Source of the DNA: Gemmata massiliana
Lineage (GTDB): Bacteria; Planctomycetota; Planctomycetia; Gemmatales; Gemmataceae
NCBI RefSeq assembly: GCF_901538265.1
Contig: NZ_LR593886.1
Location: 2,712,843 to 2,776,842 of the forward strand
Length of the DNA stretch: 64,000 nt
Direction: 5' to 3'
The notes beneath the pieces are model-generated. The model worked only from the letters and a program-made list of their open reading frames with translations, did not search any database and was not told where the DNA came from. Below, piece by piece: positions 20,266 through 29,004 of the stretch (position 1 is the first letter of the stretch; each line of letters opens with the position of its first letter). Made by a program: the position numbers and the translations under genes.

Positions 20266-21312
20266 TTAGTAGTCGCCGAGAACTTCACCCCCGGCGCGGG
20301 TGCCCAGGCCGCTGTACGTGGCCGGGTCGATGCCGTCGCGGATGAACCGGACGGACCCGTCGCCCAGCATGAAGTTGGCCCCACCGGTGTGGCGGCTGCC
20401 GAAGCTGGCGATGTAGGCTTCCAGGTCGGCGGTCGGGTCCGAGATGGTCTTTTTCGGGTAGTTGAGCCGAACGCCGGTCGAGCCGAACGCCTCGTTGAAC
20501 CCGTAGTCGCAGTCGATGCTGTCGGAGCCGAACTGCCAGCACGCCTTGCGGCGCGCGGCGCCCTGGAGGTCGAGTTCCGCGTCGGTGTACGAGGTCTTGA
20601 GCGTGTACTCTTCCTCACCCACGAACACGGTGTTCGAGAGGCCGTCCGTGAAGTCCCGCATCCGCAGGCGCCCGCCCCAGGTCGTCCGGCGGATGCTCTG
20701 GAACGCGCCGTCGAGGTTCTGAACGTCGGTGTGGACGTAGAGCTGCGTCCGCGTGCCGGACGCGCACACCGCGTAGCTGATCGGGGTGCGCTTGGCGACG
20801 AACCAGTTCTCGTAGCTCGGGCTGAACGAGTGCTCGGGGATCGTGGACGACGGGCACCGGAGCCCGGGGATCAGCAGCTCGCACGCCGCGATGTTGCGCT
20901 CGTTGATGCTCGCGCCGGTGATCGAGGCGTTCGCGAGGGCCGCCCCGGACCCGCCGCCGACGGCCCAGTTCCCGTTCGAGCCCGACGGCCCGACGAGCCC
21001 GTCGTCGTTGTGCCCGCTCTCCGGGATCACCCAGATCGCCTGGTAGACGGCCGTTTGTTCGAGGTACGGCATGAGCCACGCGGACCACATGGCCCCGTTG
21101 TCCAGGGCGCCGGGCGGGAACCGTTCTTCGGTCGTGTGGATGTTGTGGAACGCCAGCCCGATCTGCTTCAAATTGTTCGTGCACTTCATGCGGGCCGCGG
21201 CCTCGCGGACCTTTTGCACGGCCGGGAGCAACAGCCCGATGAGGATCGCAATGATCGCGATCACGACCAACAGTTCGATCAGGGTGAAACCGGTGCGACG
21301 CGGAGTTGACAT
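20266..21312 (-). CDS. DUF1559 protein with type II pseudopilin N-terminus
   Basis: 348 residues. The start is a prepilin signal, [20 protein letters not shown], with the cleavable Gly before Phe. The helix continues into LLPAVQKVREAAARMKC, which is typical of the family. The C-terminal H-x9-DG signature is HTGGANFMLGDGSVRFI, and the protein ends with GTRAGGEVLGDY. These are the most expanded planctomycete paralogues and are probably exported by a type II-like or pilus-like system; their function is unknown. It sits 12 bases after the small protein gene at 21325-21858, so the two are almost surely cotranscribed. Confidence 0.92.
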   Translation of the reverse strand: MSTPRRTGFTLIELLVVIAIIAILIGLLLPAVQKVREAAARMKCTNNLKQIGLAFHNIHTTEERFPPGALDNGAMWSAWLMPYLEQTAVYQAIWVIPESGHNDDGLVGPSGSNGNWAVGGGSGAALANASITGASINERNIAACELLIPGLRCPSSTIPEHSFSPSYENWFVAKRTPISYAVCASGTRTQLYVHTDVQNLDGAFQSIRRTTWGGRLRMRDFTDGLSNTVFVGEEEYTLKTSYTDAELDLQGAARRKACWQFGSDSIDCDYGFNEAFGSTGVRLNYPKKTISDPTADLEAYIASFGSRHTGGANFMLGDGSVRFIRDGIDPATYSGLGTRAGGEVLGDY

Positions 21313-21324
21313 TGGCTCACCAAA

Positions 21325-21858
21325 TCATGGGGTGGGAAAAAGGAACGAGAACGACACAGTGCGGTTGTGGCAGCGGCGGGACGGGCGGGAGCGGGGGCAC
21401 TTCTTCGCTTTGACTTCCAGCGTGAACGTCGCCGAGTCGTGGGTGACGTTGATCGAAAGTGGGGGGTTGTTGCGGTCGCGGTAGGCCGCGGGGATGGACT
21501 CTTTGGCGGGCGTCTCCAGCGACGCTTCGGACTTTTTCCCGCTCACCTGGGCGGGCTTGCCGTGGCGATCGAGGAACCGGGACACGGTGACCTTGTACTC
21601 ACCGGGCGTGAAGCCGGTGCCCGTCTTGGCGTCCCCGCTCACGAAGTTCCCTTTGTCGTCCGTGAACACGGTCCCCGCGCCCTCGCCGTTGGGGTCACCG
21701 GGCCAGAACGTGAGCGTGGCCAGTGATCCCGGTTCGCCGTCGACCGTCAGCGAGCGGGTGATGGGAACCTTGTTCGACGGGGACGAGCCCCCGGCCAGTG
21801 CGATCAAGCACGGGGTAAAAACCGCCCCCGCCAGTGAGCGATAATAGAGACAGGACAT
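21325..21858 (-). CDS. Small exported carboxypeptidase-regulatory-like protein
   Basis: 177 residues with a GGGGGATC site upstream. It has an N-terminal hydrophobic segment and a single beta-sandwich domain carrying GTVFTDDKGNFVSGD and TPGEYKVTVSRF, the pattern of carboxypeptidase-regulatory-like domains often encoded beside DUF1559 genes. The hydrophobic segment ends in LIALAGGSS, which looks like a lipoprotein signal in which the essential Cys is Gly. The last 24 residues after EVKAKK are Arg/Ser/Phe-rich and unlike the rest, as if the original stop were lost. Function unknown; probably a partner of the adjacent DUF1559 protein. Confidence 0.65.
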   Translation of the reverse strand: MSCLYYRSLAGAVFTPCLIALAGGSSPSNKVPITRSLTVDGEPGSLATLTFWPGDPNGEGAGTVFTDDKGNFVSGDAKTGTGFTPGEYKVTVSRFLDRHGKPAQVSGKKSEASLETPAKESIPAAYRDRNNPPLSINVTHDSATFTLEVKAKKCPRSRPSRRCHNRTVSFSFLFPTP

Positions 21859-22576
21859 GGAACAGATCCCCCGTCGGGCCGACGAAGCGTTGCGCGGAAA
21901 AATCCGCGAACATTACGGTAACGGTGGGGTGACCTGTGAAGATGAAGACCGAGCGAATATTGTATCAGAATTTGAAAGTGTGCAATACAGTTTGTGTGAT
22001 TCAGTTTGTACTGCGCAAGTCACGACTTGGTAAGGAAACAGACCCTCAATCTGGTAACGTTCAGGTGTGGGCGACCACGTCTGAAGTTGACCCGTTTTGA
22101 GTCGCGCCGAAAGACCGTAACTGGTAGTTTAATCAGCACGTTGCGATTCTCTTCACACTCCGCAGGTGGAAACCTGGATTTTTTGTCGTGTGCTGCCTAT
22201 AATCTGGTTGACGTCGAACGCGAATAGCGTAGACTGCCGGTAAGTTGGGAGCCCGCACTTTACTAGCGTGGTTAGCCGAGAAGAATTACGGCTCATAACG
22301 CGTCTTGACTTCCCCCCCTGTTATTTGGCACTGTAGGTCACCTCGCCCGATGTTTTGGACGAAATGCTAAAACCGGACGATTGGCGACCGAACTGCAAAT
22401 ATACTGCTCGCCCCGTGTGGGGAAGTCTGTGCGAATCCTCTACTCGAGTTTTTGTTGATTAGCGTTACGGGGAAGTGGTCCCGCGTAACTCGTTTTTGGT
22501 GGCACCCGTGCCACGTCTGACCGGGAGGCGGTTGACCGCCACCAGTCCCCTTTTCCCTTCTGACCGAGGATCTGCT
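21859..22576. other. A+T-richer 718-base region with structured rho leader
   Basis: The stretch from about 21930 to 22460 is visibly less G+C-rich than its surroundings and contains no convincing gene. A TATAAT hexamer occurs at 22198-22203 without a matching -35 box. From 22464 to 22540 three hairpins line up just before rho: 22464-22489, 22499-22514 (GTGGCA/TGCCAC, 4-base loop) and 22527-22540 (GGCGG/CCGCC). Confidence 0.5.
22464..22497 (+). promoter_or_regulatory. Candidate attenuator in the rho leader
   Basis: GTTACGGG pairs with CCC-GC-GTAAC (two-base bulge) around an 8-base loop, then TCG and five T residues. This is the shape of a weak intrinsic terminator 80 bases before the rho start codon. 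Autoregulation of rho in its leader is known in other bacteria; its action here is inference. Confidence 0.35.
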
Positions 22577-24052
22577 ATGCCCGACGCCAAGGGCGTCGAA
22601 GGGTCGCCACTGCCGCGCCCCTCACTTCTCCGTGCCGCAGCCGCCAAGCGGCCCTTTCGTAAGCCGACCGATGGCCCCGCTGGTCCCGTGACGGGCGCCC
22701 CGCCGGCCCCGGCTCCCGTCGCTCCGCCCCCCGAACGCATCGAGCGCGAACGGCCCGAGCGCGTCGAGCGGCCGCGCCCCGTCCACACCGGCTCCCGGCT
22801 CGACGACCTCTACCGCATGCCGATGCCGGAACTCTTCGCGCTCGCGGAGAAAGAGGGCATCCGCGAGCACACCGGGATGAGCCGGGCGCAACTCATCGTC
22901 GGCGTCGTCCGCCGGCAGATCGAGCGCGGCGAAGTGGTCCGCGGGTCCGGCACCCTGGAAGTGCTGCCCGACGGCTACGGGTTCCTCCGCAGCCAGGCGC
23001 ACAACTACCTCGCCAGCCCGGAAGACATCTACGTTTCGCCGTCGCAGATCCGCCGCATGAGCCTCCGCACCGGGCTCGTGGTGGAAGGCCCGATCCGGCT
23101 CCCGATCGAGAACCAGGACAACTTCGCCCTGATGCAGATCGAGCTGGTGAACAACAAGCACCCCGACGAGGGGACGGGCGTCACCAGCTTCGAAGACCTC
23201 ACGCCGCTGCACCCGAACGAGCGGCTCCGGCTCGAGAGCGCGCCCGACGAGCTCTCGATGCGGATCGTGGACCTCATCACCCCCGTGGGCAAGGGCCAGC
23301 GCGGGCTGATCGTCGCCCCGCCGCGGACCGGGAAGACCATCCTGCTCGCGAAGATGGCCAACGCGATCATCCGCAACCACCCCGAGTCCTACGTGTTCGT
23401 GCTGCTCGTGGACGAGCGCCCGGAAGAAGTGACCGAAATGCAGCGGCTGGTGAACAGCCCGAACGCCGAGGTGGTCGCGAGCACCTTCGACGAGCCGCCG
23501 GAAGAACACATCCACGTGTCCGAGATCGTGCTGGAGAAGGCCAAGCGGATGGTGGAGATGAAGAAGGACGTCATCATCCTTCTCGACTCGATCACGCGGT
23601 TGGCCCGCGCCCACAACACCGAGGCCCCGGGCGGCGGGAAACTGCTCTCCGGTGGTCTCGACTCCAACGCGATGCAGAAACCGAAGCGGTTCTTCGGTGC
23701 CGCGCGTAACGTCGAAGAGGGCGGCTCGCTTACCATCCTGGCGACGGCGCTGGTGGACACCGGCTCGCGCATGGACGAGGTCATCTTCGAGGAGTTCAAG
23801 GGCACGGGTAACAGCGAGCTCCACCTCGACCGCCGGCTCGTCGAGAAGCGGGTCTACCCCGCCATCGACGCGGTGAAGAGCGGGACGCGGAAGGAAGAGC
23901 TCCTGATGCACCCCGAGGAGTACGACAAGGTGCGCATCCTGCGCCGCGTGCTGGCCGACATGCACCCGGTGGAAGCGATGGAAATGCTCCTGAACAAGTC
24001 GCGGAAGACGAAGTCCAACATGGAGTTCCTCCTCTCGATGAACCTGGGCTGA
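22577..24052 (+). CDS. rho: Transcription termination factor Rho
   Basis: 491 residues from the ATG at 22577, which has GAGGA six bases upstream; the open frame begins earlier, but that part is leader. A Pro/Arg/Glu-rich disordered N-terminus (about 1-75) precedes the Rho N-domain ([18 protein letters not shown]) and the RNA-binding cold-shock-like domain ([12 protein letters not shown], then [11 protein letters not shown]). The ATPase has P-loop [11 protein letters not shown]-loop and R-loop regions, and [11 protein letters not shown]. It is a hexameric RNA helicase that ends transcription. The disordered N-terminal extension is common in high-GC organisms. It is followed by its own intrinsic terminator. 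Confidence 0.97.
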   Translation: MPDAKGVEGSPLPRPSLLRAAAAKRPFRKPTDGPAGPVTGAPPAPAPVAPPPERIERERPERVERPRPVHTGSRLDDLYRMPMPELFALAEKEGIREHTGMSRAQLIVGVVRRQIERGEVVRGSGTLEVLPDGYGFLRSQAHNYLASPEDIYVSPSQIRRMSLRTGLVVEGPIRLPIENQDNFALMQIELVNNKHPDEGTGVTSFEDLTPLHPNERLRLESAPDELSMRIVDLITPVGKGQRGLIVAPPRTGKTILLAKMANAIIRNHPESYVFVLLVDERPEEVTEMQRLVNSPNAEVVASTFDEPPEEHIHVSEIVLEKAKRMVEMKKDVIILLDSITRLARAHNTEAPGGGKLLSGGLDSNAMQKPKRFFGAARNVEEGGSLTILATALVDTGSRMDEVIFEEFKGTGNSELHLDRRLVEKRVYPAIDAVKSGTRKEELLMHPEEYDKVRILRRVLADMHPVEAMEMLLNKSRKTKSNMEFLLSMNLG

Positions 24053-24096
24053 TCTCGTGAGCCCGGGCCGCAAGGCCGGCGGGTTAAAGCGTAAGG

Positions 24097-24138
24097 CACC
24101 CCGCTCGTGGTTCACCGCGAGCGGGGTGTTTGCGTTTG
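24097..24138 (+). terminator. Intrinsic terminator of rho
   Basis: A perfect 11-bp stem (24097-24107 with 24118-24128) with a 10-base loop is followed by TTTGCGTTT. It lies 45 bases after the rho stop and just before the next gene start. Confidence 0.85.
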
Positions 24139-24153
24139 GAGGCGAGATCCGCG

Positions 24154-24792
24154 ATGACAGAATCGGAATGGCTGAGATCGACGAACCCATGCCAACTGCT
24201 TCGCGAGGCGTGCCCCCAGCACGTCTTGCGTGGTGAAGACGATTCACTACCGCGGAAAGAATTGCTGTTCACTTTTGCCGCGTCCCGCCATTGGAGGTTT
24301 CAACTCCGCAAAGAGTGGGCGGCACAGATCGCGGAGAACGAGCGCGTGTTCGAGGAAACGGGGCGGGGATTAACGCGGAGCGAGCAAGACGCGCTGGATT
24401 TTGACATCGATATGGCCCGCGACGATTCGCGGACGAGAGGGGCACAGGAACATTATTCGTTCCTGCGAGTAATCGCCTTCGGTGTCTGGGATTTTGATCC
24501 CGGTGAGACTGTTGATTATTTCCTTCTGTCCGCACTATCCGATTACGCTCGCGATATTTTTGCCACCCCGTTCCGCCCCGTTTCTTTCTCCCCTTCGTGG
24601 CGCACTTCCACGGCCGTGGCCATCGCGCAGCAGATGTACGAGTCGCGGGACTTCAGCGCGATGCCGATCCTGGCGGATGCGCTTCAAGACGCCGGGTGCG
24701 ACAGTAACGCTGTCCTGAATCACTGTCGCGACCCGAAGCAAGTTCACGTCCGCGGGTGCTGGGTAACAGACCTCGTTTTGGGCAAGACCTGA
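24154..24792 (+). CDS. Conserved hypothetical protein of a Gemmata-type family
   Basis: 212 residues from the ATG at 24154 with GGAGGCGAG upstream. It begins MTESEWLRSTNP and ends with a helical segment (AIAQQMYESRDFSAMPILAD) and a closing GCWVTDLVLGKT. From memory of the group, this pattern, with a DPxxLL-like start and a C-terminal ALxDAGC...ILxHC...HVRGCWVxD segment, recurs in many Gemmata paralogues of unknown function, often linked to SMI1/KNR4-like contexts. There is no signal peptide or membrane segment. It follows rho, but the terminator between suggests independent expression. Confidence 0.7.
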   Translation: MTESEWLRSTNPCQLLREACPQHVLRGEDDSLPRKELLFTFAASRHWRFQLRKEWAAQIAENERVFEETGRGLTRSEQDALDFDIDMARDDSRTRGAQEHYSFLRVIAFGVWDFDPGETVDYFLLSALSDYARDIFATPFRPVSFSPSWRTSTAVAIAQQMYESRDFSAMPILADALQDAGCDSNAVLNHCRDPKQVHVRGCWVTDLVLGKT

Positions 24793-24793
24793 C

Positions 24794-24822
24794 CCCGATC
24801 CCTTCTCTGACAGAGGATCGGG
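24794..24822. terminator. Hairpin between convergent genes
   Basis: An 8-bp perfect stem (24794-24801 with 24815-24822) lies directly after the stop at 24792 and 9 bases from the opposing stop at 24831. No T run follows, so it is a weak candidate. Confidence 0.35.
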
Positions 24823-24830
24823 CGGAACGG

Positions 24831-26696
24831 TCACCGCCAGTCGATCGTGCCGAAGATCATGTTGGTGGCGAACGGTCCCTTGTCCGAGGTGATCGTTTTG
24901 GGGTTCTTCCCGTTCGCGTCGGCGACGACCAGGAACGCTTCCGTCTCGATCGCGGCGTCGTTCGCGGAGATTTGATCTTTCTTTAACAGTTCGTCGTGCA
25001 ACTGTTGCCACGCATACGCGATGCGCCGGCCGTCCGGTGCCCACGCGATCCCGGTCACCCGGCCGTTCTCCGGGAACTCCGGCACCGGTTCGGCTTTCTT
25101 GGTCTTCACGTCGAGCAGGTACGGACGGTGGCTGAGTCCCCATTTGTGGGCATTTTTCCGTTCCGGATCAGCGGCCGAGAACAGCACCTTCGTTCCGTCC
25201 GGCGACAGTCGGCCGGTTACTCCACCTGGGGGCCAGTCCGGAACTTCGACCAGTTCGCGCACGGTCGCGTCGCCGAGTACGGCCAGCCCGATTTTTTTCT
25301 TCTTCTCCTCCGCGAACGTGACCAAGAACGTCTTCCCGTCCTTCCCGCAATCGAGCACTTGAACTCCGGCCGGAAGGTCGAGCGTACTCGTCTTGCCGGT
25401 TTCCGGGTCGAGCAACAGGTTCTCGACGTTCTTGCCGTGTTCGACGTCGGGGTGCTTGACCACGACGAGCCGTTTTCCGTCGGCGGTCCAGTTGAGGTTC
25501 AGGTTCTGAGCGGGCAGATCCCAGGTCTTCTCCGAATCGAGTTTGCCCAGCGTTCGCACGACGACCTTGAACGGCCACGTTTCTGGTGGGGTGGCTCGCG
25601 GGGGGCCGTCTTCGACGACCACGACGGCGACCCGCGTGCCGTCCGGCGAGAGGCGCCCGCTCCCGGAGCCGTGCGTTTTCTCAGGGGCGGAGAACTCGGA
25701 CACCTTCTTGCCGTCCGGCGTCAGCACGTGGAACGGGCCTTCGCGCGTGAGTAATAGCGTGCCAGGGCCGGCCTTCTTGGGGGCGGGTTGTGGCTTTGGC
25801 TCGTCTACTTTTTTGGTCTCGACTGCGGCTGGTCTGGGCGGTTCCTGGGCGAATCCCCCGCCGGTCAGACATTCCGCGATTACCCAGCCGAGGACGAGCA
25901 CCAGCCCACCGGCCGCGACGACGTTCAACTTGTGAAGGGACATGGTTTGGAGCACTCTCAGTGTCAGCGCGGCGACTGCCGCGGGAACGGAGTCCGGAGC
26001 GACGGCCGCAGTGACGGCCTTCGCGGACAACTCGGCCGGCACCGTGGCCCGCGCGGTCGAGGCGAGCCAGACCGACAACCCGCAAACCGGCAGAGCAACC
26101 CCGCGCTGCCGCAACCGCTCCGCCAGGAGCCGGCGCGCCGTCGCGAGCCGGCTGTACACCGTCCCGACGGGCAATTCGAGTCGGTCGGCCACCTCGACTT
26201 GAGGACGGCCCTCCAGGTCGCACAGCACCAGCAGCGCGCGGAACTTCTCGGGCAATCCCGCCAGTTCCTCGTGCAGAACGGTTCCCGTGTCGTCGGGCTG
26301 TTGTTCGGCCCGGGCGACGTCCGGGAGCCGGTCGGTCGGAACTTCGCGGGTCCGGCGCTTGCTGGCCACGGCGCGAGCCTCCCGAGCGGTGCGAACGGCG
26401 ACGCCGTAGAGCCAGACCCCGACCGCCTCGCGCGGGGACACCGAGCCCGCTTTCCGGGCCAGGACCACGAACGCCGCCTGGAAAGCGTCTTCCGCGTCCT
26501 GGTGGTGCCCGGTGAGCCGCCGACAAACCGCGAACACCATCGGTCCGAACCGAGCGACCAGTTCGGCGAAGGCGTCGCTATCGCGGTCCGCGAGGAACGC
26601 GCCGAGCAGCCCTCCGTCGGTACGGACGTTGGGGGCTGCCCCGAGCGCGGCCCGGCGCACGCGAGAGACGACGGCGGACAGGGTGTGGGTTGGCAT
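24831..26696 (-). CDS. ECF sigma factor fused through a membrane anchor to a beta-propeller
   Basis: 621 residues from the ATG at 26696. Sigma-70 region 2 covers about 30-100 (DAEDAFQAAFVVLARKAG) and region 4 about 140-195 (LPEKFRALLVLCDLEG, then VADRLELPVGTVYSRLATAR). A hydrophobic helix at about 257-275 follows, then a Pro/Lys linker and about 320 residues of WD40/TolB-like strands (SPDGTRVAVV, SPDGTKVLFSA, APDGRRIAYAW). Planctomycetes have many ECF proteins with such C-terminal extensions. The layout suggests a sigma factor held at the membrane with an outside sensor, doing without a separate anti-sigma factor. It converges on the hypothetical gene at 24154. Confidence 0.88.
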   Translation of the reverse strand: MPTHTLSAVVSRVRRAALGAAPNVRTDGGLLGAFLADRDSDAFAELVARFGPMVFAVCRRLTGHHQDAEDAFQAAFVVLARKAGSVSPREAVGVWLYGVAVRTAREARAVASKRRTREVPTDRLPDVARAEQQPDDTGTVLHEELAGLPEKFRALLVLCDLEGRPQVEVADRLELPVGTVYSRLATARRLLAERLRQRGVALPVCGLSVWLASTARATVPAELSAKAVTAAVAPDSVPAAVAALTLRVLQTMSLHKLNVVAAGGLVLVLGWVIAECLTGGGFAQEPPRPAAVETKKVDEPKPQPAPKKAGPGTLLLTREGPFHVLTPDGKKVSEFSAPEKTHGSGSGRLSPDGTRVAVVVVEDGPPRATPPETWPFKVVVRTLGKLDSEKTWDLPAQNLNLNWTADGKRLVVVKHPDVEHGKNVENLLLDPETGKTSTLDLPAGVQVLDCGKDGKTFLVTFAEEKKKKIGLAVLGDATVRELVEVPDWPPGGVTGRLSPDGTKVLFSAADPERKNAHKWGLSHRPYLLDVKTKKAEPVPEFPENGRVTGIAWAPDGRRIAYAWQQLHDELLKKDQISANDAAIETEAFLVVADANGKNPKTITSDKGPFATNMIFGTIDWR

Positions 26697-26913
26697 ATCG
26701 CAACGGTCTCCGGGACCGGCACCGTGCCGGCCCACGTGCTTATTGGGTCCGGCGCGTGCGATCCTTCGATTCTCGCCCCATTTTTTCTACTTTTGGCGGT
26801 GGCGGAAGCACAAAACCGACCGACGTTGGATAGCCACATCCAGTCAGGTCACGCTGTGTGACCTCGCGCTTTTCTAAAAAGGAAGGGGGTAAGACGGGGG
26901 AGTGGGAGGAGCC

Positions 26914-27570
26914 ATGTTCACACTATCACGCGACGAGGTGCGAGAACTGGATCGCCGGGCGATCAACGCGTTCGGCGTTCCGGGCGTGGTGCTCATGGAG
27001 AACGCCGGGCGCGGGTGCGCTGAACTCCTCATGCGCCTGAACCCGGAGCGCAAGCCGGTCGTGATTCTGTGCGGACCAGGTAACAACGGTGGCGACGGCT
27101 TCGTCATCGCGCGACACCTGGACAACCACGGGTGGCCGGTGAAGGTGTGGCTTCTGGCCGATGCAAAGAAGCTAACGGCCGACGCCGCGGTGAACTGCGG
27201 TGTGGCCAAAGCGAGCGGACTTGTCGGCGATCAGCCCAGTGTGCTCGACGGTTGGGTCGTAGACGCTCTTTTTGGAACGGGATTGAGCCGCGCGCTGGAG
27301 GAACCGCACGCGACGTGGGTAGCGGGGATTAACGCCTCCCGTTGCCCGGTCCTCGCGATCGATATTCCTTCCGGTCTCGATTGCGATACGGGCGAACCGC
27401 TCGGCCCGACCGTGAAAGCCGCACACACCGCGACCTTCGTGGCCCACAAACGCGGATTCATCAACACCGCATCGAAGTCCTGGACCGGCGAAGTTCACGT
27501 GATTGACATTGGCGCGCCGCGTGTCCTTGTGGATGAATACAGACAGAAGACCGGCGACCGACCGGCGTGA
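26914..27570 (+). CDS. nnrE: NAD(P)H-hydrate epimerase
   Basis: 218 residues from the ATG at 26914 with GGGAGGA directly upstream. It is a YjeF N-terminal domain: VPGVVLMENAGRG at about 22-34, the phosphate-binding CGPGNNGGDGFVIARHL at about 53-69, DALFGTGLSR, and AIDIPSGLDCDTG. It epimerises R- and S-NAD(P)HX so that the dehydratase can repair them. The C-terminal dehydratase domain found in fused Nnr proteins is absent, so the dehydratase must be encoded elsewhere. holA follows after 57 bases. Confidence 0.93.
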   Translation: MFTLSRDEVRELDRRAINAFGVPGVVLMENAGRGCAELLMRLNPERKPVVILCGPGNNGGDGFVIARHLDNHGWPVKVWLLADAKKLTADAAVNCGVAKASGLVGDQPSVLDGWVVDALFGTGLSRALEEPHATWVAGINASRCPVLAIDIPSGLDCDTGEPLGPTVKAAHTATFVAHKRGFINTASKSWTGEVHVIDIGAPRVLVDEYRQKTGDRPA

Positions 27571-27627
27571 GCCGGCTGGTACCGCCACACGGATCGTCAC
27601 AACGCGCCACGTGAGGGAACGCGATTC

Positions 27628-28647
27628 ATGGACGCACTGCAATTCCTCGCGACGAAGGACTCCAAGCGCCAGTCGGTATACGCCCTCGTCGGTGACGAAG
27701 ACTTCCTGAAGCGGCACGCCCGCGAGCGCATCATTTCTGTCGTGCTCGGGGAGGAAGACCCGTCGTTCGCGGTCAGCGTGTACGCGGGCGACAAGCTCGA
27801 CTTCTCCACGGCCCGTAACGAACTCGAAACGCTCCCGTTCCTCGCGCCGTGTCGCGTTGTGATCGTGGAGAATGCCGACAAGTTCGTGACCGACAACCGG
27901 CCCGCGCTGGAGGCGTACTGCGCGAAGCCGAGTCGCGTCGGGGTGCTGATTCTCGACGTCAAGACGTTCCCGGAAACCACCAAACTCGCGAAAGCGCTCC
28001 CCGACGCGGCCAAGATCGGGTGCAAGGCCCTGCCCATATACAAGCTCTCAGCGTGGTGCGTCGAATGGGCGAAGACCGCTCACAAAAAGAAGCTCGCAGC
28101 GGGCGCTGCGGATTTGCTCGTCGAACTCGTCGGCACGTCGATGGGCTTGCTCGACCAAGAGATCGGCAAACTCGCGAACGCGGTAGGTTCCAAGCCCGGC
28201 ATTGCGGCCGAAGACGTGGACGCGCTCGTGGGCCGCAGCAAAGCGGCCGACGTGTTCCGCATCATGGACGCGGTCGGCGAGGGGCGCCCCGGGGAAGCCC
28301 TGAGTATCCTTCAGGAACTGTTCGGCGAGGGCGAAGACCCGATGGCCGTTATCGGCCCACTCACGGCCCAGCTCCGCAAACTCGCCACCGTGGGGCGGCT
28401 CCATTTAGTAGAGAAAATGGCACTCGGCCCTGCGATGGATGCGGCCAACGTGCCGAAGTGGGACAAGGCACGGATCAGTTTCGATAAGCAGCTCAAGCAC
28501 CTCGGCGGGCGCCGACTGTTGAAGCTCCCCGATTGGCTGGTCGAAATCAACCACGGCTTGAAGGGCGGAAACGCATTGCCGGAGCGGGTGCAGGTTGAGC
28601 GCTTGGTTGTGACCCTCGCGCGCCCGCTCGTTCCTGCCAAGGCGTGA
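27628..28647 (+). CDS. holA: DNA polymerase III delta subunit
   Basis: 339 residues, the normal length. The N-terminal AAA+-like fold has YALVGDEDFLKRHARERI, which replaces a P-loop as in other delta subunits, and NELETLPFLAPCRVVIVENADKF, the delta hallmark. The C-terminal collar domain contains ADVFRIMDAVGEGRPGEAL and the GEDPMAVIGPLTAQLRKL segment. It opens the beta clamp for loading. It lies downstream of nnrE on the same strand and converges on csaA with 19 bases between stops. Confidence 0.9.
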   Translation: MDALQFLATKDSKRQSVYALVGDEDFLKRHARERIISVVLGEEDPSFAVSVYAGDKLDFSTARNELETLPFLAPCRVVIVENADKFVTDNRPALEAYCAKPSRVGVLILDVKTFPETTKLAKALPDAAKIGCKALPIYKLSAWCVEWAKTAHKKKLAAGAADLLVELVGTSMGLLDQEIGKLANAVGSKPGIAAEDVDALVGRSKAADVFRIMDAVGEGRPGEALSILQELFGEGEDPMAVIGPLTAQLRKLATVGRLHLVEKMALGPAMDAANVPKWDKARISFDKQLKHLGGRRLLKLPDWLVEINHGLKGGNALPERVQVERLVVTLARPLVPAKA

Positions 28648-28666
28648 TATCAACAGGCCCAGGATT

Positions 28667-28996
28667 TCAGAACATCCGGCCGCCTAGCGGGACGTCGTGG
28701 TCGGGCGCGAGCAGCACGACGTTCCCCTCCGCGTCCGGCGCGCCCAGAACGAGCACTTCCGAGTTGAACCCGTTGATTTTGCGCGTCCCCAGGTTCACCG
28801 CGGCCACGACGAGCCGACCGACGAGTGCTTCAACCGTGTAGAGTGCAACGAGTTGGGCGCTCGACTGCTTCACGCCGAGCGGCCCGAAGTCGATCCACAG
28901 CTTGAACGCGGGCTTCCGCGCGCCCGCGTTCGGTTCCGCACGCAGGACGCGCCCCACACGCACATCAACGAGACCGAACGCTTCCAGTGGTTCCAC
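28667..28996 (-). CDS. csaA: tRNA-binding-domain chaperone CsaA
   Basis: 109 residues forming one OB-fold tRNA-binding domain: DVRVGRVLRAEPN near the N-terminus, KLWIDFGPLGVKQSSAQL in the middle, and GFNSEVLVLGAPD with the closing VPLGGRMF. CsaA-type proteins form dimers and act as secretion-related chaperones or tRNA binders. The same fold is the C-terminal appendix of some methionyl-tRNA synthetases; the metG in this window lacks it, so this protein could supply that function, which is speculation. It sits 8 bases upstream of the DUF1559 gene stop region on the same strand. Confidence 0.88.
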   Translation of the reverse strand: MEPLEAFGLVDVRVGRVLRAEPNAGARKPAFKLWIDFGPLGVKQSSAQLVALYTVEALVGRLVVAAVNLGTRKINGFNSEVLVLGAPDAEGNVVLLAPDHDVPLGGRMF

Positions 28997-29004
28997 AAAA
29001 GTCC

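Noticed and set aside
22198-22203. TATAAT hexamer as a rho promoter
   Set aside because: No acceptable -35 box 16-18 bases upstream; could be chance in an A+T-rich stretch.
22006-22227. 73-codon frame in the rho upstream region
   Set aside because: No ribosome binding site or family resemblance; composition is mixed.
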